From Armatimonadota bacterium (GTDB lineage: Bacteria > Armatimonadota > Fimbriimonadia > Fimbriimonadales > Fimbriimonadaceae), in contig WGMG01000006.1 in the NCBI GenBank assembly GCA_016125185.1, forward strand, positions 1,860,001-1,924,000: a stretch of DNA of 64,000 nucleotides, written 5' to 3'. A model generated the notes under the pieces. The model worked only from the letters and a program-made list of their open reading frames with translations, did no database searches and was not told the origin of the DNA. Positions 16,236-24,763 of this stretch are shown here, in pieces. How positions within the stretch are numbered: the first letter of the stretch is position 1; every line of letters starts with the position of its first letter. The translations under genes and the position numbers were made by a program.

Positions 16236-17452
16236 TCCGCAACGTCGTCACCATCTGCGATGGCGCCGGTATGACCGGCGGCACGGAGAAGGTGGCGATA
16301 ACCTCCGCCATCGAACTCGCCAAGCGCGACATCCGTAGTCTCTACTTCGCCGGAGAAGGCGAACTCTTTTCCGGCCTTTCCGAGCATGGCGTCGAGACCA
16401 GCAACCTCGGCCTCAAGGACGCCTACAATACGGAAAGCAAACGCGAACTGCTTTCGCGATTCTTCTGGAACAAGCCAGCGGGCGAAGCCTTTGCCAAGCT
16501 GATCCAAACCGCGAAGCTCGACCCCAAAGAGACCGTCATCCATGTCCATGGCTTCCGGCGCGTTCTCTCCGGTTCGGTCGTCGATATCGCCGCCAGGGCG
16601 GGATTCAAGCTCGTCTTCACCCTTCACGACTTCGGCATCGCCTGCCCCAACACCAGCTTCTTCAACTACCCGGAAGAGAAAATCTGCACACTCCAGCCAC
16701 TCTCGGCCAAGTGCTGTGCCACCCAATGCACCCATAGTGGTTGGCCGATGAAAATGATGCAGACCGGCCGTGCCTACAAGCTCAAACAGGCTCACATCGC
16801 CGACCGCTTTCACCACTTCATCTACGTCTCCGAGTTCAGCCGTAAGATTCTCGAACCTCTCGTCCCCGCCAAAACGCCCAAAACGGTGCTCTACAACCCC
16901 GTGGGCGACGAAAAGGAAGAGGTGGCCGAGCCTGGCCTTTACGATACGTTTTCGACCATCGGCCGACTCTCGCCCGAGAAAGGCGGAGTCTTGTTCGCCA
17001 AGGCCGCTCAAAGGGCCGGTGCCAAGTGCCAGTTCATTGGCAAAGGACCCGAGGAAGAAAAGATTCGTGAGGCCAACCCTAATGCGATCTTCACCGGCTG
17101 GCTGTCGCCCGAAGGTGTCATCGAAAAGATTCGCGCCAGTCGCGCCATCGTCATGTCCTCGCTATGGTACGAAACCGCCGGTCTCAGTGTGCTGGAAGCC
17201 GTCTCGCGCGGCGTTCCCGTCATCGTGGCCGACACCTGCGCTTCCACCGAGTACGTGCGCCACGAGAGGAGCGGACTGACTTTCTCTGGCGGCAGCATCG
17301 ATGCCCTCGCCAAGGCCCTCACAGCGATGACCGCCGACCGGGCTAAGGAGTACGGCATCAACGCCTATCAAGATTATTGGAAAAGCCCACTCACGACCGA
17401 AAGGTACATGAACGGGCTCTTAAACATTTACGAAAGAACGCTTAGTTCTTGA
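16232..17452 (+). CDS. GT4 family glycosyltransferase (Cys-rich subgroup)
   Basis: A 406-residue GT-B glycosyltransferase. The start at 16232 is set by the ATGA overlap with ugd and by the N-terminal motif MIRNVVTICDGAGMTGGTEK. The middle has HDFGIACPNTSFFNYPEEK followed by a Cys cluster (ICTLQPLSAKCCATQC), found in a GT4 subgroup and possibly metal-binding. The C-terminal half has the donor-site pattern STIGRLSPEKGG and the acidic motif in YETAGLSVLEAVSRGVPVIV. It is a paralogue of the genes at 21217 and 22419. It would add one sugar to the lipid-linked repeat on the cytosolic face; donor and acceptor are unknown. It overlaps gmd tail to tail by 11 bases. Confidence 0.88.
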   Translation: MIRNVVTICDGAGMTGGTEKVAITSAIELAKRDIRSLYFAGEGELFSGLSEHGVETSNLGLKDAYNTESKRELLSRFFWNKPAGEAFAKLIQTAKLDPKETVIHVHGFRRVLSGSVVDIAARAGFKLVFTLHDFGIACPNTSFFNYPEEKICTLQPLSAKCCATQCTHSGWPMKMMQTGRAYKLKQAHIADRFHHFIYVSEFSRKILEPLVPAKTPKTVLYNPVGDEKEEVAEPGLYDTFSTIGRLSPEKGGVLFAKAAQRAGAKCQFIGKGPEEEKIREANPNAIFTGWLSPEGVIEKIRASRAIVMSSLWYETAGLSVLEAVSRGVPVIVADTCASTEYVRHERSGLTFSGGSIDALAKALTAMTADRAKEYGINAYQDYWKSPLTTERYMNGLLNIYERTLSS

Positions 17453-18476
17453 CCGGCGAGTCGGTCGCGCGGTCGTTGTCCGCCTTCGCCATGGCGTCAA
17501 CCAGGCCTTCGAAGCTCATCTGGCGCTTCCATCCCAGCTTGCTCTGCGCCTTCTCCGGGTTGCCGATCAAGAGATCGACTTCCGCCGGGCGATAGAACTG
17601 CGGGTTGATCTTCACGACCTGCTTGCCTGTCTTCATGTCGGTTCCGATTTCGTCGACTTCCGAACCGCTCCACTCGATCGACATTCCGAGCGCCGCGCCG
17701 GCGAGTTCCACAAACTTTCGAACCGAGTGCGTCTCGTTCGTGCCCAATACATAGTCACCCGGCGTATCCTGCTGAAGCATACGCCACATGCCTTCGACGA
17801 AGTCTCCGGCAAAGCCCCAGTCGCGCTTGGCGTCCATATTGCCCAGCTCGATGTGGGATTGGTGGCCGTGCTTCACGTTCGCCAGTCCAGCCGTGATCTT
17901 TCGCGTCACGAACTCGAGACCGCGAAGCGGCGACTCATGGTTGAAGAGAATGCCCGACGAGGTGTGCAGTCCGAACGACTCTCGGTAATTAACCGTGATC
18001 CAGTGGCCATAAAGCTTGGCCACACCGTACGGCGATCGCGGATAGAACGGCGTCGTCTCAACCTGGGGTACGGCTTGAACCTTTCCGAACATCTCCGAGG
18101 TCGAGGCCTGGTAGAAGCGGGTTTCCGGGCTGAACTGCCGAATTGCTTCCAAAATTCGCGTCACTGCGATCGCGTCGGCATCAGCCGTGTACAGCGGCAT
18201 CTCGAACGAGGCCGCCACAAAGCTCTGTGCCGCTAAGTTGTAGAACTCGTCCGGCTTATGTTCTTGGATCGTCCGACAGATGTTGGTGAACTCCAGGAGT
18301 TCCATCGGAATGAGCTTGACCTTGTCACGGATGCCGTGAAAGTCGAGTCTCCAAAGGTTGACGGAAGCACTTCTGCGGGCTGCGCCTAATACGTTGTATC
18401 CCTTTTCGAGGAGAAGTTTTGCGAGGTAAGAGCCATCCTGACCGGTGACCCCCGTGATGATTGCCGTTTTCGCCAT
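17442..18476 (-). CDS. gmd: GDP-mannose 4,6-dehydratase
   Basis: Converts GDP-D-mannose to GDP-4-keto-6-deoxymannose, precursor of GDP-fucose, rhamnose or perosamine. The 344 residues begin MAKTAIITGVTGQDGSYLAK, the hallmark of Gmd, with RRSASVNLWRLDFHG, the STSEMFGKV active-site stretch, PRSPYGVAKLYGHWI (YxxxK) and GILFNHESPLRG. No GDP-fucose synthase or GDP-rhamnose reductase is in the window, so the next step is elsewhere or done by an unassigned enzyme. It lies upstream of two minus-strand-coded GT4 genes' 3' ends, reading the same way. Confidence 0.95.
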   Translation of the reverse strand: MAKTAIITGVTGQDGSYLAKLLLEKGYNVLGAARRSASVNLWRLDFHGIRDKVKLIPMELLEFTNICRTIQEHKPDEFYNLAAQSFVAASFEMPLYTADADAIAVTRILEAIRQFSPETRFYQASTSEMFGKVQAVPQVETTPFYPRSPYGVAKLYGHWITVNYRESFGLHTSSGILFNHESPLRGLEFVTRKITAGLANVKHGHQSHIELGNMDAKRDWGFAGDFVEGMWRMLQQDTPGDYVLGTNETHSVRKFVELAGAALGMSIEWSGSEVDEIGTDMKTGKQVVKINPQFYRPAEVDLLIGNPEKAQSKLGWKRQMSFEGLVDAMAKADNDRATDSPVKN

Positions 18477-18493
18477 AGGAAGTGAGACCGGTT

Positions 18494-19630
18494 CTAATTT
18501 ACGGCAAAATTAAGGCCAATCTCCAGCTTCTTAACCGATTCATCCCAAGAAAACTGCTTCGCGCGCTCAAGTCCGCCCTCTACTAGGCTCTTAGCCTTAG
18601 TGCCGTCTGACAGGATCGCGTGCAGGGCTTCGCAGATCGATTCTGGGCTCGAAGGGTCACAATAGCTGGCATATTCTCCGCACACTTCTGGCAGCGAACT
18701 CGTGTTGCTCGTCATGACCGGAGTACCGACCGTCATCGCCTCCAGCGCGGGAATCCCGAACCCTTCCACGTACGAGGGAAATGCAAAAAGCTGTGCCTTC
18801 TGCATCAGAGCGTTGAGCTCTAGATCAGATACATAACCCAGAAATTCAATATCCTCTTTGGCCGACGATTCCTCGTAAACCTGGGCAATCGACGAATCCA
18901 ACCACCCCTTCGCTCCCGCGATCAACAGCCTCAGGTCCCCCAAGTCATACTTCTCTTTCAAGAGCGAGAAACCCCGAATCAAGCCGTCCATATTTTTCCG
19001 TGGCTCAATCGTACTGACAGAAAAAACATAGTTACTGGCACCATACTTACTCAAATCAACGCCCTCCATTTCTTCTTCAGAAAGCATTCGGACATTATTT
19101 CCTGGACCGTTCGGAGCGACGAAAACCTTATCCTTAGAAATCCCGTACGCCCGACAAAGTTCGTTTCGTGAGTATTCGCTGACCGTAACCACCGCCTTCG
19201 ATTTCCGGCAGGCGTAGCTCGTCATCTGGTCCAAAATGACCCGTTTTCTCGGTGGATACCAGTCAGGATTCGTCCTTGGAAACGCATCGTGGGCGATCGA
19301 AACCATAGGCACACGGCATCCCAGAGGAAGCGGCACAAACAAAGAGAGCAGTACGTCGGCATTGAGCTTCTTGGCCTCAACCCCAACACGAAAATGCTCC
19401 CACCAAATCCTCTGGCGCGAATTCTTAACCGGAATGCGATGCCAAGTGATCCAAGGGCAAGCGAGCCACTCCGGCGGCATGTCCACATCATCTTTCAGGA
19501 AGACGTCGTAGTGGTGCCCCAGATCGGTGATCGTAAGCTGATTCAGGGTCGACAACATATGTCGTCCAACCCCAGCGAGCTTCATCCCAGGGGTCGTCGT
19601 AACCAAGAACGCCGAAACGCAAACTCGCAT
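18494..19630 (-). CDS. GT4 family glycosyltransferase (mannosyltransferase-like)
   Basis: A 378-residue GT-B enzyme. The N-terminus has MRVCVSAFLVTTTPGMKLAG and VGRHMLSTLNQL, and the acceptor domain has SIAHDAFPRTNPDWYPPRKR. The C-terminal donor domain shows FSVSTIEPRKNMDGLI, LLIAGAKGWLDSSI and the acidic YVEGFGIPALEAMTVGTPVM. These features resemble the mannosyl/rhamnosyl GT4 group (WbaZ/WbdB-like). It shares this pattern with the gene at 23654. It is 14 bases downstream of the next GT gene (19645) in the same direction, so gmd, this gene and 19645 form a minus-strand unit. Confidence 0.87.
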   Translation of the reverse strand: MRVCVSAFLVTTTPGMKLAGVGRHMLSTLNQLTITDLGHHYDVFLKDDVDMPPEWLACPWITWHRIPVKNSRQRIWWEHFRVGVEAKKLNADVLLSLFVPLPLGCRVPMVSIAHDAFPRTNPDWYPPRKRVILDQMTSYACRKSKAVVTVSEYSRNELCRAYGISKDKVFVAPNGPGNNVRMLSEEEMEGVDLSKYGASNYVFSVSTIEPRKNMDGLIRGFSLLKEKYDLGDLRLLIAGAKGWLDSSIAQVYEESSAKEDIEFLGYVSDLELNALMQKAQLFAFPSYVEGFGIPALEAMTVGTPVMTSNTSSLPEVCGEYASYCDPSSPESICEALHAILSDGTKAKSLVEGGLERAKQFSWDESVKKLEIGLNFAVN

Positions 19631-19644
19631 CGTCGGCTAATAGT

Positions 19645-20961
19645 TTACTGAAGGGTGGCTTTCTTCGCTTCGACGGCTTCCGGGGTCAGCTCAATTCCGG
19701 CCATGCTGGATAGCTTGGCCTCTACCTCGTCGATCACCCGGTCCTGCGTAAATTTCTCGCGAATTCGGTTCATGCCCTCGACCTGCATCGTGCGTCGAAG
19801 CTCGGGATTCGCCAGCACCAACTGCATGTGGTGCGCCAACTCGTCGGCGTTATCGCGCTCGTAAATCAAGCCCGACTTGCCGTGCTCGACAATCTCCTCG
19901 ATGGCCCCCGACCGGCTCGCGATAAGCGGCGTGCCGCTCGCCAGAGCCTCGATATTGGTGTTCCCGAACGGTTCGTCGAACACGCTCGGGCTGATAACCG
20001 CTGTTGCTCTCTGCATGTGGGCAAATGTCGATTCGCGCGAATGCTTGCCGATGAACTGAACGCGATGCTCAACGCCAAGCTCCGTCACCATGTTGCGGAA
20101 AAACTCCATGGTCCCCGCATCACCATGACCGGCGATCCACAGTTGCCAAGGCGTCTTGGAATCCTTCTTATCCAGAATGCTGGCCGCCTTGATCGCAAAA
20201 TGAATGCCCTTATAGAGGGTTAAGCGAGACGCAACCAAAAACACCGGAGGATCGAACCGCTCTCGGTCAAAATCCTCACGAAGGGGAAACTCGACCCCGC
20301 GATAAATGACACCCAGTTGCTCTTCCCGAAAACCGGCATCCATAAACCGCCGCTTCATGAAGTTGGAAACCAAATACACGTTGCGCAGGTCGATCTGCCG
20401 CTCGCGATAGTAAGTGATCGGGCTGGCAAGATTCAACATCAGCCGCTTCAGCTTGCCTGGATATAGGTAGAACGCCAGCCACTCATCGCCGTGGTGGTAC
20501 AGGACCGGAATATTCTTCTTCACCAAACTTCGAATCACCGAAGTGCCGATCATATGCAAGCCAAACACATAGGCTGCGTCGTAGTCGTTCTCGGCCAGAA
20601 AGCGATCCATCGCCCCTTCGTTCTTCGGTGCGACGTCCAACATGCCAGTCAGCACCCGCATGTTCGCAAGCCGCAAACCAATCTGCTTGGCAATGTTGCC
20701 AATCTTGAATCGTAAGTCGGAGGTACCGCCGAGGAACATTTCGGCCGTGGACCAGCCGTCTTTTGCCTCGCTCACCTTGAAAATTCGGTGAACCCAATCG
20801 GGGTCGACCCGGTCACCCTGATAGGAGGGCCGATACTCGCTCGTCACGATATCGACCTCATGGCCCCTCGCCCGTAGGCTCGTTGCATTCCGTAGCGCAC
20901 TGAGCTCAAACCCACCGTCGTAATCCGGTGGGCACAGGTTGGTGATTACAAGAATTCTCAT
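19645..20961 (-). CDS. GT4 family glycosyltransferase
   Basis: A 438-residue GT-B enzyme. I placed the start at 20961 because MRILVITNLCPPDYDGGFEL is the canonical N-terminal strand and glycine loop; an upstream ATG at 20985 adds only eight unlikely residues. The donor domain shows FLVASRLTLYKGIHFAIKAA, LWIAGHGDAGTMEF and the acidic motif in PSVFDEPFGNTNIEALASGT. It is the first gene of the minus-strand unit, diverging from the GT trio at 21217. The 255-base gap between them must hold both promoters; no consensus elements stand out. Sugar specificity is unknown. Confidence 0.86.
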   Translation of the reverse strand: MRILVITNLCPPDYDGGFELSALRNATSLRARGHEVDIVTSEYRPSYQGDRVDPDWVHRIFKVSEAKDGWSTAEMFLGGTSDLRFKIGNIAKQIGLRLANMRVLTGMLDVAPKNEGAMDRFLAENDYDAAYVFGLHMIGTSVIRSLVKKNIPVLYHHGDEWLAFYLYPGKLKRLMLNLASPITYYRERQIDLRNVYLVSNFMKRRFMDAGFREEQLGVIYRGVEFPLREDFDRERFDPPVFLVASRLTLYKGIHFAIKAASILDKKDSKTPWQLWIAGHGDAGTMEFFRNMVTELGVEHRVQFIGKHSRESTFAHMQRATAVISPSVFDEPFGNTNIEALASGTPLIASRSGAIEEIVEHGKSGLIYERDNADELAHHMQLVLANPELRRTMQVEGMNRIREKFTQDRVIDEVEAKLSSMAGIELTPEAVEAKKATLQ

Positions 20962-21216
20962 CGTTTCAAGCCATACACCCCACACGGGGCGAAAAACAAT
21001 TCATCGGCGATCTCCCAAATTGGAGACCGACTCTCATAACTTACTCGAACTTTTGCAAATCCGTATGGCCAGGATTTTGGCATATCTGTCAGGTTTGGGC
21101 GTCGCGCCGACCAATCCCAGTACAATCACTATGAACCCCAGAGGTTAAGAACGCCACCTTTTAGGCTGGAAGTCCCGACTCAAACCGCCAAAAATGTCTA
21201 TCAATAGGTCTGCTGA

Positions 21217-22422
21217 ATGAATATCGTGATGGTTTGTGAATCAGCGACCGTATCGGGCGGGGCCGAAAAAGTCGCGATCCAAGAAGCCGTTGAGTTGCGA
21301 AGACGGGGACACCGGGTTGGCTACATTGCCGCTAACGATCAGGCAGCCCAGGAACTTATCCAAGCCCAAGTCGAAACCCTTCTCCTCGACACCAAGAGCT
21401 TTTTCGAGGAGACTAGGCGACGAGAAAAGCTCCAAAAGATGTTTGGCAACCAAGAGATTAGCGACCGTATTCGACAGTTTCTCTCCGGCTTTCCGAAAGA
21501 GGAAACCGTCGTCCACCTGCACACCTTCCGGCTTAAGCTCTCTGGCATTGTGCCCCACATCGCTCAAGAGATGGGCTTTGCCACCGTAGTCCATGGCCAC
21601 GACTACTCGCCGGTCTGCCCGACGTCCCTCTTGTATGACCACCGAGCCCAAGCAAACTGCGAGCGCAAGCCGATGTCCCTTTCTTGCATCGCATGTGAGT
21701 GCCAAAACCAGCCCTGGAGGTACAAGCTTCCTAAGCTCACCAGCTTCTACATGAACCAGTCGGTTTGGCGAATCAATCGTCGCTCGAATGGCATCCTCCA
21801 CATCTCGGACCTTGAACTGGCCACGATGGAGTCAAGAATGCAGGGACTCGTGAAAGCTCTTCGCGTCACTCCGATCTCCGATTCTATGCCAGCCCAACGG
21901 GTTCCTGCCGAAACCAACCAAAACTACCTCTTCATTGGTCGAGTCACCGCCGAAAAGGGGGTCCGACAGTTCTTGGAGAGCGCAACAAGGGCCGGCGTTT
22001 CGGCCGTAGTGGCAGGCGATGGCCCGCTCGCATCCGAGCTAAAGGCCAAATTTCCCAATGCTCGCTTCACTGGCTGGATCGACAAGGATCAGATCGCCCA
22101 AGAACTCGTCCAGGCTCGCGCTGTCGTCGTTCCCTCAGTATGGCGAGAGACCCTTTGCCTCAGCGTCATCGACGCCATGCAAGTCGGCGTCCCATGTATC
22201 GTCAGCCCCACGGTCGGAGCTAAGGAATATATCGTCCACGGCGAAAACGGACTCGTTTCCGATGACCTTGGTGAGGCATTCGATCAAATGAAGAACGATT
22301 TCTTCGTTCAAAAGCTGAGCGAAAGTGCCTTTGCAAAATTCCAAGCCAATCCTTTGAGCATCGAACGCCACGTCGATGGTCTGCTAGAAATCTACGCTGC
22401 GTGCCTCAAGGAGGGCCGATGA
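21217..22422 (+). CDS. GT4 family glycosyltransferase (Cys-rich subgroup)
   Basis: A 401-residue paralogue of the enzymes at 16232 and 22419. It begins MNIVMVCESATVSGGAEKVA and carries the same HDYSPVCPTSLLYDHRAQ plus Cys cluster (MSLSCIACECQ), a donor domain with FIGRVTAEKGVRQFL, and the acidic region SVWRETLCLSVIDAMQVGVP. It is first in a three-gene plus-strand unit in which each start overlaps the previous stop as ATGA, so the three enzymes are probably made in equal amounts and act in sequence on the same glycolipid. Confidence 0.87.
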   Translation: MNIVMVCESATVSGGAEKVAIQEAVELRRRGHRVGYIAANDQAAQELIQAQVETLLLDTKSFFEETRRREKLQKMFGNQEISDRIRQFLSGFPKEETVVHLHTFRLKLSGIVPHIAQEMGFATVVHGHDYSPVCPTSLLYDHRAQANCERKPMSLSCIACECQNQPWRYKLPKLTSFYMNQSVWRINRRSNGILHISDLELATMESRMQGLVKALRVTPISDSMPAQRVPAETNQNYLFIGRVTAEKGVRQFLESATRAGVSAVVAGDGPLASELKAKFPNARFTGWIDKDQIAQELVQARAVVVPSVWRETLCLSVIDAMQVGVPCIVSPTVGAKEYIVHGENGLVSDDLGEAFDQMKNDFFVQKLSESAFAKFQANPLSIERHVDGLLEIYAACLKEGR

Positions 22423-23657
22423 GGCCCGACAGAGTGCTCGTAGCCGTCGAGAGCGGCGGGCCAACCGGCGGTGCCGAACGGGTCGCTTTTGATACGGTTC
22501 GCGTCCTTTCCGAAGCCGGAATCCCCGTCGTCATCATTTCATCGGCATCGAAGGTTGATGAGGCGTTCGCTTCGCTGCCAAATGTCACCACCGAAGCCCT
22601 CAACCTAGAAATCCAGCACAACCGCTTTTTCCACGGCGGCAAGAAGCATATGCTCCTCAACCTCATGGAGGACCGAGCGATGAAGGAGCGATTCGAGCAG
22701 GTATTGGGCAAGTACGACTCGCCCAACACGATCTATCACGCTCACGGCTTCCACAACTTCCTCACCCAGGCTTCGCTCCATGTGGCGACGAGCCTCGCCA
22801 TGAAGACCCTCGCAACCGCTCACGATTTCGGCATCGCGTGTCCGAACGCCATGCAGTTCAACTACGAAACGTCCGAAATCTGTCCGATTCAGCCGCTTTC
22901 GATCGCCTGCGCCCGAACCGCCTGCATGGGCGGCCCTGCCAATCGCCTCAAGCAACTCCGCTTCGCCCGAAACTGGGCCAGTCACAAGCTTCACCACGTA
23001 CCCCAGAAGCTCGACCGCCTGCTCGCCGTCTCCGAATACGAAAAGTCGATTCTGGCCAAGCAACTCGGCCCAAAAGTTCGGCTCGGTCTTCTCAACAACC
23101 CGGTCGATCCCGCCTCCGATTCCCGTCAGAATCCGGCCGCCTCCAAAAACCATATCTGGATCGGACGCATGACCGACGAGAAGGACGGCCTCACCCCCGC
23201 TCAAGCCTGCGCCGATCTCGACCTTCCGATCACTTTCGTGGGTGACGGTCCGAATCGCCATGAGATCGAATCAGCACATCCCAAAGCCGTTATCGCCGGT
23301 TGGCAAGAGCCGGAGGAAGTCAAAGAATTCCAGCGCAAAGCCCGGGTCATGATCCTCGCGTCTCGTTGCTACGAAACCGCCTCGCTGGTCGTCCTCGAAT
23401 GCCTCGCCGCTGGCATCCCCTGCATCGTGCCGGAAGTCTCGGCCGCTACCAGTTGGGTCGAAAACGGATTCAATGGTCTTTACTTCAAAGCGGGTGACAA
23501 AGAATCTCTCAAAGCAGCCCTGACCAAGCTCCAAGACGACGACCTGGTGGAAACCATGAGCCAGCACGCCTTCGACCGCTATTGGTCCGCCCCTTTCACA
23601 ATTGGCCGCTATCGCAACGAGCTTCTCCAGATCTACAGCGAGGTCCTTTCTCAATGA
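22419..23657 (+). CDS. GT4 family glycosyltransferase (Cys-rich subgroup)
   Basis: A 412-residue GT-B enzyme; the start at 22419 is fixed by the ATGA overlap. The N-terminus is MRPDRVLVAVESGGPTGGAE, and the central stretch HDFGIACPNAMQFNYETSE with the Cys cluster (PLSIACARTACMGG) is almost superimposable on that of the enzyme at 16232. The donor domain shows HIWIGRMTDEKDGL, FVGDGPNRHEIE and YETASLVVLECLAAGIPCIV. It has the same fold and likely a related donor sugar to the 16232 gene. It is the middle gene of the coupled trio. Confidence 0.87.
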   Translation: MRPDRVLVAVESGGPTGGAERVAFDTVRVLSEAGIPVVIISSASKVDEAFASLPNVTTEALNLEIQHNRFFHGGKKHMLLNLMEDRAMKERFEQVLGKYDSPNTIYHAHGFHNFLTQASLHVATSLAMKTLATAHDFGIACPNAMQFNYETSEICPIQPLSIACARTACMGGPANRLKQLRFARNWASHKLHHVPQKLDRLLAVSEYEKSILAKQLGPKVRLGLLNNPVDPASDSRQNPAASKNHIWIGRMTDEKDGLTPAQACADLDLPITFVGDGPNRHEIESAHPKAVIAGWQEPEEVKEFQRKARVMILASRCYETASLVVLECLAAGIPCIVPEVSAATSWVENGFNGLYFKAGDKESLKAALTKLQDDDLVETMSQHAFDRYWSAPFTIGRYRNELLQIYSEVLSQ

Positions 23658-24763
23658 AGTTGGGCCTCCAGGCGACAAATATCTTCTTTGAAGGCCCCAA
23701 GCATGCCGGCGTTTCGCGCACGTCTCTTCGCCTGCTGGAAGCCATCCTAGAGGTCAAGGATCACCAATACGTGATCTTCGTCCGCCACGATTCCCCGATC
23801 CCCGGCCACTGGCTCGATCTCGATCACGTCGAGGTTGTTCGAGCCTGGGCCAAGACGCGCTCCTGGCACTATCTTGGTCGGGATCTCGAACCGATCAAGC
23901 ATCGCCTCAAAGCGTGGTTTTCGGTCAGCGGCTACGTCCCCCGCACCCCGGGCGTGACCAAAGGGAGCCTCGTACACGACACCTTCTGGCGCAAGTACCC
24001 CGAGACCTACACCGCCGCCGACATCGAGATTCACGAAAAGATGGCGCAGAACATCGCTCGCCACTCAAACTTCATCGCCGCCAACAGCGACACGACCGCC
24101 AACGACTTTGCCCAAACCTTCGGAGTCCCCATCGAGCGGTTCGTCACCCTGCCGTTCGGCGTTGGACAGGCGACCGCACCGCCAAACGGGCCACTTCCCC
24201 GTCCGGCCTGCTTGCCCGACGACCGCGACTATCTCTTCACCATCAGCACCCTTGAGCCTCGCAAAAACCTGCCTCGGCTTTTCGAGGCGTTCGCAAAACT
24301 GATCCAAGACCCGGAATTCGCGCACCTCAACCTGATCATCGCCGGCGCGAAGGGTTGGAAGACGGAAGGGATCGCCGAACGGGTCGCCGCGCTCGGTATC
24401 ACCGACCACGTGCACTTCCTTGGCTTCGTCCCCGACGAAGAGGTCCCCGCCCTCTTCCAGCACGCCGTCCTTGCCATCACGCCTAGCCTCGACGAGGGCT
24501 TCGGTGTTCCGGTCCTCGAAGCCATGACTTACGGAGCCGTGATTGCCTCTAGCGACACGCCCGCTCTCCGCGAAATTGGCGGGCCTGTGCCCTACTACTT
24601 CGATCCCAAAGACGAAGATTCCATGACGCAAACCCTCAAGCAGGCTCTCCAGGCGGACGACCGCTCTAAGCGAATCGAGATGGCAAAAGATCGAGCATCC
24701 GGCTTTTCATGGAGCCGTTCCGCCGACATCCTTCTGAAGAAGATTCAGTCCCAGCTCAAATAG
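23654..24763 (+). CDS. GT4 family glycosyltransferase (mannosyltransferase-like)
   Basis: A 369-residue enzyme; the start at 23654 overlaps the previous stop (ATGA). It begins MKLGLQATNIFFEGPKHAGV and carries FTISTLEPRKNLPRLFEAF, LIIAGAKGWKTEGI and the acidic DEGFGVPVLEAMTYGAVIAS, the same donor-domain pattern as the gene at 18494. It is the last gene of the coupled trio and overlaps the flippase gene tail to tail by 8 bases. Confidence 0.87.
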   Translation: MKLGLQATNIFFEGPKHAGVSRTSLRLLEAILEVKDHQYVIFVRHDSPIPGHWLDLDHVEVVRAWAKTRSWHYLGRDLEPIKHRLKAWFSVSGYVPRTPGVTKGSLVHDTFWRKYPETYTAADIEIHEKMAQNIARHSNFIAANSDTTANDFAQTFGVPIERFVTLPFGVGQATAPPNGPLPRPACLPDDRDYLFTISTLEPRKNLPRLFEAFAKLIQDPEFAHLNLIIAGAKGWKTEGIAERVAALGITDHVHFLGFVPDEEVPALFQHAVLAITPSLDEGFGVPVLEAMTYGAVIASSDTPALREIGGPVPYYFDPKDEDSMTQTLKQALQADDRSKRIEMAKDRASGFSWSRSADILLKKIQSQLK

